Source of the DNA: Eimeria necatrix
Taxonomy: Eukaryota > Apicomplexa > Conoidasida > Eucoccidiorida > Eimeriidae
Assembly: GCF_000499385.1 (NCBI RefSeq)
Contig: NW_013654685.1
Location: forward strand, 1-15,549
Length of the DNA: 15,549 bases
Direction: 5' to 3'
Part shown: positions 1-8,765 of the stretch, one piece after another
How positions within the stretch are numbered: position 1 is the stretch's first letter
How the letters are laid out: every line of letters starts with the position of its first letter
Made by a program: the position numbers and the translations under genes
Notes under the pieces: model-generated
Database searches by the model: none
What the model was told of the DNA's origin: nothing
What the model saw: the letters and a program-made list of their open reading frames with translations, nothing else

Positions 1-448
1 CTAAACCCTAAACCCTAAACCCTAAACCCTAGGCGTGGAGTTTATAGTGTAGACACTGAAGCCTAGGTTCTGCGCAAACGCATGCAAAGCAGCAACTGGG
101 ACTCGCAGCAGCTCCACGAGGAACAACTCCTCTACGAAACCCTAAACCCTAAACCCTAAACCCTAAACCCTAGGGCCTACAGTTTAGAGGCCAGCGACTG
201 GGTTCAGCACCCGCTGAAGGATGAGTAGCTGCCATGCACATCCAGCTACCCAAACCCTAAACCCTTAACCCCAAAGCCCAGGGTTCAAACCCTAAACCCT
301 AAACCCTAAACTCCGGTGGCCCTCAAGCACGAAACCTTTGAGTACTAGGGTTTAAACCCTCAACTCTGTCCGTTAGTAGCACGTAAACCCTAAGCGCTAA
401 ACCCTGAGTCTAGGGTTTAAACCCTAAACCCTAAACCCTAAACCCTCC
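1..448. repeat. Telomere-like CCCTAAA arrays with spacers
   Basis: Short runs of perfect CCCTAAA heptamers lie at about 2-32, 137-172, 284-310 and 414-447, with partial or degenerate copies near 252-270 and 384-405. Unique spacers of 50-100 bases separate them. The C-rich strand reads 5' to 3', the orientation expected at a left chromosome end, but the interruptions show this is subtelomeric or interstitial sequence rather than a clean telomere. Two head-to-head junctions (AGGGTTTAAACCCT) lie at 347-360 and 412-425. I see no coding potential. Confidence 0.9.
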
Positions 449-520
449 ACAGCCGACGCCGGGTAAGGCAGACGCAGAGGGAAGCTGCGGGGTGCGCCTG
501 CTGCCACGCGCTCTTCGTTG

Positions 521-556
<36 letters not shown>

Positions 557-726
557 ATGCACCGCAATCCCTGCTGCTGCTGCTGCTGTGCTGCTGCTGC
601 TGCTGCTGCAGGGATGCTGCAGTGCTGCTGCCGCTGCACGACCGCCTGAGCCGCCGGCTGAAGCAGCACCAGCTCTTGCGCGTTGCAGACCTCGAGCACC
701 GCACTCTGCCGGCTGGCAAGCACCTC
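449..726. repeat. CTG/CAG triplet tract between telomere arrays
   Basis: A unique GC-rich stretch contains (CTG)n runs at about 521-556 and 570-609. Open frames exist on both strands, but they are poly-Ala, poly-Gln or poly-Ser readings of the repeat, and I recognise no conserved segment. It could hold an upstream exon of the polymerase gene, but nothing visible supports that. Confidence 0.6.
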
Positions 727-770
727 AAACCCTAAACCCTAAACCCTAAACCCTAAACCCTAAACCCTAA
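727..770. repeat. Telomere-like CCCTAAA array
   Basis: About six uninterrupted AAACCCT units lie about 170 bases upstream of the first recognisable polymerase exon. The array is in the same orientation as those at the left edge of the window. An in-frame stop inside it (761-763) closes the polymerase reading frame on its 5' side. Confidence 0.92.
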
Positions 771-894
771 GTTCTTTGGGCTGCTGCGCAACAGCCTCAA
801 GTGTGACGCGGGCGTCTCCCCCTTTCGTGCTGCTGCCTGTGACAACTAGCTGCAGCGTGGCCAGTGCTGCCGGCCTTATTGCTGCTGCTGCTCC

Positions 895-936
<42 letters not shown>

Positions 937-938
937 AG

Positions 939-1181
939 TGGTGGCTATGGAGCGCACCGGGATGGCGCTGGACAGGGCGTGCTGGGATCGTCTGGCGGAT
1001 CGACTCCGGAAGGACCAGGAGGCAGCAGCAAACGAGCTGCTGCAGCAGCTGGGAGAAACAGCAGCAACAATTAATTTAAATTCCCAAAGACAAATCTTAG
1101 AAGCTCTGCGTCGCGTCGGCGTCTCCCACGCCCCTGGCGCGCAGCAGCGCCCCCCCCCGCGCCCAGCAGCAGCAGCAGCAG

Positions 1182-1230
<49 letters not shown>

Positions 1231-2460
1231 CGAGCTGGGCCCGCACACACTGACGGAAACGGGAGACGAAACCCTCAGCCGGCTGTCCCACTTTCCTGCT
1301 GTTGCAGCTCTCAGGAACTTCCGAAAAGCTTCAAAAGCTGTTTCAGCTTTTGTTGAAAGACTTCCGAAACACATTAACCCCAAAACTGGTGCTGCTGCTG
1401 CCCCTCTCCTTTTTGCTGCCAGCAGCTGCTGCTTTTTTTTGCTGCCAGCAGCTGCTGCAGCTGCTGCTGCTCAACAGGGGGCCTCTCTTGTGTCGCTCTG
1501 GCTTCTTGATGGCCCCAGGGGCCCCTAAGGGCCCCTCGTACCCTGGGGACCCCTGGGGGCCCCTGGGACCCTTGTGGGCCCTTGGGGGCCCCTGGGGCCC
1601 TTGGGGGCCCCTGGGGCCCTTGGGGGCCCTTGGGGGCCCCTGGGGACCTTGGGGGCCCCCGGGGCCCTTGGGGGCCCCTGGGGTCCTTGAGGGTCCCGGG
1701 GGCCCCCCTCTCTGCTGCCGCTTTTGGGGCCTCCCGTGTCTTCTGTGTGCTTCTCTTATGTTTATTTGCTGCTTCTTTTGTCTCTTTGTTTTCCTTTTTT
1801 GTTTTTCTGTTTCCCTTTTGCTGCTGCTGCAGCTGCTGCTGCAGCTGCTGTTGAGGGGCCCCAACTGGGGCATTCCAGGGGGCCCCGGCAGCTGCTCTTA
1901 ACTCTTTGGGCCTCTATCGTAGCCTCCTTTCCACGTGCTGCTGCTCCTGCTGCTGCCGCTGCTGCTGCTGGCGCTGCTGCTGCTGCCGCTGCTGCTGCTG
2001 CTGCTGCAGCTGCATGCGGTGTGTGCTGGGGTGTCTGTACAGGCCGGATCCACGCGCAGCTGCACCAGTGTGGGGCCGGCAGCGGCCGCTTTTCTTGCGA
2101 CTCTCCGAACCTGCAGCAAATTCCCCGAGAAGCATCTTTTCGCCGCTGCTTCGTTCCTGCTGCTCCTCTCCCGCTGCAGCAGCAGGGGCTCTCCAGCGCT
2201 GCTGCTGCTGCTGCCGCTGCTGCTGCTGCTGCTGCTGCTGGGCGTGCGGGGGGCCGCGGGGAGGTCGCTGGGCAGGCCGGGCCAGCAGCAGCAGCTGCGG
2301 GCGCTGCAGCAGCAGCAGCAGCAGCAGCTTCGCCGGCAGCAGCAGATGGAGCAGCACCAGAAAAGTGGAAATATGTTATTGCCGACTTCTCCCAAATTGA
2401 GCTGCGAATTGCAGCCGACATCGCCGGCGATGAGAGGATGATTGAGGCGTACCAAAAGGT

Positions 2461-2506
<46 letters not shown>

Positions 2507-2644
2507 GGCTGCGAGCAGCAGCTAAGTTAGCAGCAGAACCCCGTAGACTGGTTTGTCCTGTGTGGGTGCTGCCGCTGCTACACCTTGCGTCGCCGGTGGC
2601 GTTGCAGCTGCAAGCTCCGCCGATCCTAATGGTGCTGCTGCTGC

Positions 2645-2677
<33 letters not shown>

Positions 2678-2832
2678 AGGGCCGAGACCTGCACCGGCTG
2701 ACGGCCTCGCTGCTGCTGTCGAAGCCAGAAGCCCAATTGACGAAGGCCGACAGACAACTTGCAAAGGCAGTGAACTTCGGCCTCATCTACGGTAGGCAGC
2801 AGCAGCAGCAGCACGCCAGCCAAGAGCAGAAG

Positions 2833-2864
<32 letters not shown>

Positions 2865-3033
2865 TTAGCAGCAGCAGCAGCAGCACCTTAGCATTTTTGC
2901 AGCTCAAGCTCTGTGCTGCCCTGAGATAACTCTGGGCGCAGCTGGATTGCTGCGGAAAGAATAAGGACCCTTCGTGAATGAATCCAATCCTGTATTTATA
3001 AATCAATCTTATTTGCGATTAATAATAATGCCA

Positions 3034-3080
<47 letters not shown>

Positions 3081-3226
3081 GCGCAGGCATCAGCGTGCCC
3101 CGCTTCCGAGAGTACGCGCTGTCAGCCTATGGGGTTTCTTTGACTTTGCCGGAGGCCCAAAAGTTTCATTCCAATTTCTTTAAGCACTACAAGGGCATTA
3201 CTCGCTGGCACCAGCAGCAAAAGGTG

Positions 3227-3282
<56 letters not shown>

Positions 3283-3384
3283 ACGTTGCTGGGCGTGTTC
3301 CCGGTGCTGCGGCTCCTCCTGTGCTGCTGCTGCCCCTGCTTCCGCTGCTGCCTCCGACGCGCAGCGCCAGCCGGCGCCTAGCTA

Positions 3385-3416
<32 letters not shown>

Positions 3417-3645
3417 GGTGCAGCGCCAGATGCCTCTTGAGACGAGAACGAGGTCTGGGCGTCGGGCTCGCTTCGACTCTTTTTCGTTTACGAAGGCGCT
3501 GAACTACCCGGTGCAGGTGGGTTGGCATGCGGGGGTTTAGGGTTTAGGGTTTAGGGTTTAGGGTTTAGGGTTTGAGGGTGGTGCGGGATCAAGCGATTTC
3601 AAAAGTGTGGAGCTTGCGGCAACATAAGACAGGCACGCAGAGGGT

Positions 3646-3702
<57 letters not shown>

Positions 3703-4635
3703 GGTGGAGGGAAGTGTGGGGTTTGCTGCGTGCTGCAGGGCACTTCAGCAGACATAACGAAAGAGAGTCTCGCGCTGCTGCTGCTGCGGCTGCCGCAAGT
3801 GCGGGGGCAGCTGGTGATGTGTGTGCACGACGAGATAATAGTGCAGCTGCCGGAGCAGCAGCAGCAGCAGGTTTGTTTTTTCTTTTTCTTTTTTGACTTT
3901 CTTGCTGCAGAGTTTCCCCCTTTTCTTCCTCCACATGACTCTTCGTTTTGTTTGCTTCCTTTTAATGTCTTTTTTGTTTTATTTGCTTCCTTTTAATGCC
4001 TTTTTTGTTTTGTTTGCTTCCTTTTAATGCCTTTTTTGTTTTATTTGCTTCCTTTTAATGCCTTTTTTGTTTTATTTGCTTCCTTTTAATGTCTTTTTTG
4101 TTTTATTTGCTTCCTTTTAATGTCTTTTTTGTTTTATTTGCTTCCTTTTAATGCCTTTTTTGTTTTCATTTGCTTCCTTTTAATGTCTTTTTTGTTTTAT
4201 TTGCTTCCTTTTAATATCTTGTTTGTTAATCTTTTTTGTTGTCTTTTTTGTTTTATTTGCTTCTCTGCTTCCCTTGTCTTCTTCATTATTTGCTTTTCTT
4301 TCCTGTCGTCTGTCTATTTATTTATTCTTCTATTTACTTATTTATTTATTATTCCTTGATTATTTATTTAATATTCATTTATTTTTAAATGAATAAATAA
4401 ATTGTCTGTTGCGTCTTCTATTTGCTTCCCTCTTTCGGGTGTACGTACACTCCGCGGGCGCGCATGGACAGCCCCAGTGCAATAATTTCAAACATTTTTT
4501 TTCAAAAATCTTTTTTGAAATAAATATATATTTTAAATATCTCTTTTTTGTTTTGCCTGTCCCTTTTTGGCTCCTTTTGTCCCTTCATCGAGGGCCCAAG
4601 ACATGATTAGGCGCGGCTGTCTTAGACTGAGCGAC

Positions 4636-4685
<50 letters not shown>

Positions 4686-4812
4686 GCTGCGCTGCATGCA
4701 GGGCCTGGACCTGCTTCTGAGTACGATGAAGGAGGCAGGAAGCCTCTTCTTAAGAAGAGTCCCCTGCGAGGCCGAGGGCAGAGTGGGGGACTCCTGGGCA
4801 GACAAACCCTGA
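939..4812 (+). CDS. Family A DNA polymerase, apicoplast (PREX/Pom1-like), 5'-partial
   Basis: Template-directed DNA synthesis; in apicomplexans this lineage replicates the apicoplast genome as the C-terminal part of a primase-helicase-polymerase polyprotein. Seven exons join in phase: 939-1388, 2043-2458, 2680-2791, 3087-3223, 3424-3516, 3739-3870 and 4702-4812, giving 482 residues and a TGA stop. Order of motifs: MERTGMALD with INLNS (exon 1), GRIH and DSPNLQQIP (exon 2), motif A DFSQIELR with its Asp at 2384, motif [15 protein letters not shown] across the exon 3/4 junction, [16 protein letters not shown] across exons 5/6, motif C VHDE at 3823-3834, and VGDSWADKP at the end. Poly-Ala and poly-Gln runs are inserted in frame at about 1165-1230, 2170-2335 and 3856-3870. 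The exonuclease, helicase and primase parts are not seen. Exon 1 opens in phase 1 after a (CTG)nCAG acceptor, but the frame is open back to 764, so its true 5' limit is uncertain. The polymerase call is very sure; the apicoplast assignment is inferred from motif similarity. Confidence 0.9.
1389..2042 (+). other. Polymerase intron 1
   Basis: A GT donor follows KT-G (phase 1) and an acceptor reading tgtctgtacag precedes GC CGG ATC, which restores the conserved GRIH motif. The intron holds a GGGGCCCC-type block at 1511-1708, a T-rich stretch at 1740-1818, and CTG tracts at 1818-1850 and 1936-2010. Confidence 0.85.
1511..1708. repeat. GGGGCCCC-type low-complexity block (intronic)
   Basis: Runs of CCCTGGGGGCC and its permutations, rich in the palindrome GGGGCCCC, repeat at intervals of about 9-18 bases. 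The same sequence type recurs at 4813-5405 and 6925-7060. Glycine/proline-rich collagen-like frames on both strands are artefacts of the repeat. Confidence 0.85.
2459..2679 (+). other. Polymerase intron 2 with flanking CTG tracts
   Basis: The intron starts with gttcg followed at once by about 14 CTG units and ends with a CTG tract running into the CAG acceptor. Both joins are phase 0 and connect motif A (ending AYQK) to the [10 protein letters not shown] segment. Confidence 0.85.
2792..3086 (+). other. Polymerase intron 3, CAG at 5' end and CTG at 3' end
   Basis: The donor gtaggcag opens a CAG-rich stretch (2797-2882), and a CTG tract (about 3034-3079) precedes the gcgcag acceptor. The intron splits the terminal glycine codon of motif B. 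In the transcript the two tracts are complementary and could pair. Confidence 0.85.
3517..3738 (+). other. Polymerase intron 5 with telomere repeats
   Basis: A phase-0 intron joins LNYPVQ to GTSADI. It contains about five TTTAGGG units at 3533-3573, then a (CAG)n run at about 3645-3700, and ends with tgctgcag. Confidence 0.85.
3533..3578. repeat. Intronic TTTAGGG array
   Basis: Perfect TTTAGGG heptamers lie inside a polymerase intron, in the opposite orientation to the CCCTAAA arrays at the left edge. The transcript of this gene would therefore carry the G-rich telomere strand. Confidence 0.92.
3871..4701 (+). other. Polymerase intron 6 (831 bp)
   Basis: The donor is gtttg directly after five CAG (Gln) codons; the acceptor is gcatgcag at 4701, preceded by a CTG tract at 4638-4684. 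Phase 0 on both sides. It carries a 31-bp tandem repeat (3960-4239), then AT-rich DNA (4290-4400 and 4490-4550), and a GTGTACGTACAC palindrome at 4439-4450. Confidence 0.8.
3960..4239. repeat. 31-bp T-rich tandem repeat
   Basis: The segment starting TTTTAATG recurs at 3960, 3991, 4022, 4053, 4084, 4115, 4146, 4178 and 4209. That is a 31-base period with one 32-base unit caused by a single inserted C. Units differ mainly at GTC versus GCC after TTTTAAT. The array lies wholly inside polymerase intron 6, and its transcript strand is pyrimidine-rich. Confidence 0.95.
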
Positions 4813-5405
4813 GACCCTTGGGGGCCCCAGGGGCCCCAGGGGCCCCAGGGGCCCTAAAGACCCTTGGGGCCCCAGGGGCCCCTGGGGCCCTGGGGGCCCT
4901 ACGGGCGCTAGGGGCCCCAGGGGCCCTGAGGGCCCTGGGGGCCCTAGGCACTTGGGGAGGCCCCGGGGGCCCTAGGCTCCCTAGGGGCCCCAGGAGCCCT
5001 AGAGTTCTTAGGGAGTTGGGGAGCCCTGGGGGCCCCAGGGGCTCGGGGGCCCCTGGGGGCCCTAGGGGCCTTAGGGGCCCTGGGGCCCCTTCGGGTTAGA
5101 GGCGCTAGAGGGCCTACTTAGGCTAGAGGCCCGAGGGGTATGAGGGGCTCTTGGCGGCTAGAAGCTCTGGGGCCCCCTGGGGCCCCCCTGAGGCCCCTGG
5201 GGGCCACTGGGGGCCCCAGGGCCCCCCAGGGGCCTCAGGCCCCGGAGTCCCGCCCCTGGGGGGCCCCCAGGGCCCCCCAGGGGCCCCTGAGGCCCCTGGG
5301 GGGCCCTGGGGGCCCCTGGGGGCCCCTAGGGGCCCCTGAGGCCCCTGGGGGGGCCTGGGGGCCCCTGGGGGCCCCTGGGGGCCCCTGGGGCCCCCTGGGG
5401 CCCCT
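4813..5405. repeat. GGGGCCCC-type low-complexity block (intergenic)
   Basis: Nearly 600 bases of alternating CCCTGGGGG, GGGGCCCC and CCCCAGGGG start one base after the polymerase stop codon. A short, less regular stretch lies at about 5096-5155. Gly/Pro/Ala-rich frames here (93 and 91 codons) have no recognisable domain. Since the block abuts the stop, the polymerase 3' UTR probably runs into it. Confidence 0.88.
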
Positions 5406-5535
5406 TGCGTTTTAAGTTAGGTAGGGGCTTTGGAGAGAAGTCGGGGGCTGGGGCCCCTTTTATGTTTGTTGGCTTTATATTCCTTTTGATTTGCTGCCTA
5501 GAGAAAAGAAGGGCAGAACTGGGGCTGCAGGGCAA

Positions 5536-5609
5536 ACACAGAGGCAGCAGCAGCAGCCAGTTGCTGCTGCTGCAGCAGCAGCAACTGGCTGCTGCTGCTG
5601 CCTCTGTGT
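5536..5609. repeat. Perfect 74-bp palindrome without a spacer
   Basis: Bases 5536-5572 are the exact reverse complement of 5573-5609; the match breaks at 5535/5610. The arms contain CAGAGGCAG, four CAG units, CCAGTTG and three CTG units meeting CAG at the centre. It is not a pure triplet repeat, since the non-repeat bases (GAGG, CCAGTT) are mirrored too. It could form a hairpin or cruciform. Confidence 0.93.
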
Positions 5610-6120
5610 GAGCTCAGGCCTTTTTGCTTTTAAGATTTGTTTCTTCTTTTGCTGTTGCCTTTATTTCCCGCGGGAGGCAAAGGCGGGGCCTTCGTATTTG
5701 CTGCTGCTGCAGCTGCTGCAGTTGCTGCTGCTGTTGCTGCTGTTCTTTTGTTTATCGGCTCCCGCGAGGTAAAGCCTTAGAGGGCAGCAGCAGCAGCAGC
5801 AGCAGCTGCTGCTCAAAGGCCCTGCAGCTGATTAAATAGACCTCGCAGCAAATCAAACCGATATCGGGGAGAAAGCTTGCTGCTGCACGAGCAGCAGCAA
5901 ACGGCCGCAGCATCAGGCTGCTGCAGCAACAAGCTGCTGCTGCAGCAAGATGGCAACAGTAAAGCACCACGCTGTAGCAGCAGCAGCAGCAGTAGGCTGC
6001 TGCAGCAACCCAGCGAACAGCAGCAAGCTGTTGCTGCCTCTGCTGCAGCAGTGACAGTAGTATCCTGCTGCAGCAGCGCAGCAGCAAGCTGCAGCAGCAG
6101 CAGTTTCGCTGAATTTTCTT
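5610..6120. other. Mixed CTG/CAG region, no gene recognised
   Basis: Short CTG and CAG runs of both polarities alternate (for example 5698-5745, 5784-5816, 5878-5960 and 5979-6105), often as CTGCTGCAGCAG small palindromes. Frames on both strands exist, but none has a recognisable conserved segment. Confidence 0.6.
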
Positions 6121-6725
6121 CCTTTTTCTCTAGGGCCTCAACTGGGGAATCGATCGGCAGCTCCTGCCCCGCGGCTGGGCCCCACAGAGCCCTTCTTAAG
6201 CGCCTCTAAAGCCTTTTAAGGCTAACAGTTTTGCTGCAGCAATTTGGGGGTTCTTTTTGCTGCGAGGAAGAGAGAGTTGCTGCTGCGGCTGTCTGTGGGC
6301 TTTCTGGCGGGCGGCCGGCAGCGGCCGAAACTGCTTGTTTGGGCCATGTTTTTGAGTAATTAAGTTTTAACAAACATTTATTTAATAATTTATTTCTTAC
6401 TTTTGGATTTATTTGCCTTTTTTTCCAGTTTTCACCGCCAGTGGTCCGGCCCCAGAAGCGACCAGCCGCCGCGGCTCGGCAAGCCAGTGGTCCACTGGCC
6501 CACAGCCACTGGCCACATCTGAGTGCCATTCCCGTGCGTTTTTCCCGAATTTCACCTGCATAAAGCAATTAATTATAATAATTAATGCCTTTTGTCTTTT
6601 AATTTCACTTCAAAGAGGTCATTTCACTTCGGTAAGCCGCCTGCGCGCCGCACTGGCTCGGTGTGCGAGGCCCCGGCCCCCCAACTGCCCTCCACAGACT
6701 TCCCAGGGCTTCTTCAGCAGCAAAA
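6121..6725 (+). promoter_or_regulatory. AT-rich upstream region of the nucleoredoxin-like gene
   Basis: No convincing gene. Two AT-rich islands (about 6345-6420 and 6560-6615, with runs such as TTTATTTAATAATTT) contrast with the GC-rich surroundings and lie 110-380 bases upstream of the likely start codon at 6726. They would suit a promoter or 5' UTR. An open frame at 6413-6919 overlaps the first exon of the next gene in another frame and shows no domain. Confidence 0.35.
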
Positions 6726-7329
6726 ATGAAAAAAGCAGCAGCGCAGCAGCAGCAGGGGGCCCCCCAGGGCCCCAGGAACACCAGAGGGGCCTATTCTGGA
6801 GAGTCTCGACCCTCCGAAGGCTTCAAAATCGACAGAGGCCAGCAGTACCTCATGCGTTCTGGCTTTGCTCCCTCAACGGCCCCCATAGGCTCCACCGTGG
6901 CCGGCCAACCCGAAGGTAAGACCCACTAAGGGGCCCCCAAGGGCCCCTGGGGGCCCCTGGGGGGCCCCTAGGGGGCCCCTCGGGGCCCCCCAGGGGCCCC
7001 CCCTAGGGCCCCCAGGGTCTTCCAGGGGCTCTGGGGGGCCCTTTATGGGGCCCCTAAGGAGTGCTGCTGCCTCGCGTTTTGCTGCTTAGGGTACTTGCCA
7101 GCCTGGGCCTTTGCTGCGTTGTTTCCCGCCCCTCTTTCTGTCCCCGCGGCAGCCCTTAGCTGCAGCAGCAGCCGCTGCTGCTGCTGCTGCTGCTGCCGCT
7201 GCTGCTGCTGCTGCTGCTGCTGCTGCGCTGCTCCTGCTCGTGCTCCCGCTGCTGCTGCTACCGCTGTTGGTGCTGCGCTGCTCCTGCCCCTGTTCCCGCC
7301 CCCGCTGCTGCCGCCGCTGCCGCTGCTGC

Positions 7330-7362
<33 letters not shown>

Positions 7363-7569
7363 AGCAGCTGCTTGTGCTGCGTGGGTTGTGTGCAGGGGAG
7401 TTAGAAAGCTTCCTGGAAGGAGTGGGGGAGGACTTGGTGGGACTCAGCGTGGAGGGCTTTCGGCCTGTGGGGCCGGGGGCCCTTTGGGGGCGTTCTGTGG
7501 CTTTGCTGTTTTCCGCGGGAACTCATCCCAAGTGTTCTTCTTTTATTCCTTTTCTCGCGCAAGTCCGCC

Positions 7570-7622
<53 letters not shown>

Positions 7623-8709
7623 TGCAGTTTAACCCTCAAGCAGCCTAGCTGCCCTCTAAACCGTACTTGCTGCTGTCGATAAGCCCGCGACCCAGGTCTA
7701 GGGTTTAGGGTTTGGGGCTAGGGTTTGGGAGAGGGCTTGGGGTCTGGGGTAGGGTTTAGGGTTTGGGGATAGGGTTTGGAGTTTGGGAGAGGGTCTGGGT
7801 TAGGGTTTGAGGCCAGTTTAAGGTTTGGCGATAGGGTTTAGGGTTTGGGGTTAGCGATTAGGGTTTGGAGTTAGGGTTGGGGGTTAGGGTTTAGGGTTTG
7901 GGTTAGGGCTTAGGGTTTGGGTCAGGGTTTGGGGTTACTTTGAAGTTAGCGTTTGGCGTTAGGGTTTAGGGTTTGGGGTTAGCGTTCAGCGTTTGGAGTT
8001 AGGGTTTGGGGTCAGGGGATAGGGTTTGGAGTTAGGGGTGGCTAGGGCTTGGGGTTAGGGTTTAGGGTTTAGGGTTTCGTGTTAGGGTTTAGAACTAGGG
8101 TTTAGGGCTAGGGTTTGACGCCATTGGGGCCTCGCATGCCCAGGGCTGAAGACTCGCGCCGCCCCCGCTCACACAGAACCAGAGGGTTTAGGGTTTAGGG
8201 TTTAGGGTTTAGGCTGCAGAGTTCAGGGTTTAGGGTTTAGGGTTTAGAGTTTAGGGTTTAGGGTTTAGGGTTTAAGTATAGGGTTAGTGCACACCGCGGC
8301 GCAAACCCTGCCCGGGTCCCCGGACCCCCAACAGCTGCCGCTGCAGCGCGCGCCGCAGCAGCAGCAGCAGCAGCTGCTGCTGCTGCTGCATGCATGCGTT
8401 GCATGCATGCATTGCATGCATGCGTTGCATGCATGCGTTGCATGCATGCATTGCATGCATGCATTGCATGCACGCGTTGCATGCGTTGCATGCGTTGCAT
8501 GCGTGCATGCGTGTTGCAGTTTTACAAGAACGTGAACGAGGCTGGGGGTCGTCCGAAAGTGGAAATAATTTACGTCAGTTTGGACGAAAGCGAAGCAGCT
8601 TTTGAAAACAGCCGACAGCAAATGCCGTGGCTTTCGCTGCAGTTCAACTCTCCCACCAGGCACAAGCTCATCAAGCGATACAGAATCTACGTCGACCCCA
8701 GAGGTGCGG

Positions 8710-8765
<56 letters not shown>

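Larger units (their letters stand above)
7563..8519 (+). other. Nucleoredoxin-like intron 2 (957 bp)
   Basis: A phase-0 intron joining FLAQ to FYKNV, which restores a continuous thioredoxin-fold helix. It starts gtccgcc followed by about 17 CAG units (7570-7620), then holds telomere-like DNA (7698-8285), a CAG/CTG inverted tract (8356-8389) and the 13-bp TGCATGCA array, and ends at gtgttgcag. Confidence 0.85.

Noticed and set aside
1..32. True chromosome end
   Set aside because: The orientation fits, but only about four heptamers are present before unique sequence, and telomere-like arrays occur throughout the window, so a terminal telomere cannot be claimed.
4818..5099. Collagen-like Gly-Ala-Pro frames in the GGGGCCCC blocks, also at 1343-1873 on the - strand and 5140-5415
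   Set aside because: Similar frames exist on both strands and in several phases of the same block, with no flanking unique protein sequence; they follow from the repeat composition.
8258..8663. Met-His-Ala-Cys-rich frames on both strands
   Set aside because: They are read-outs of the 13-bp TGCATGCA array, which cycles through all three frames, and they lie inside an intron supported by phase-consistent exons.
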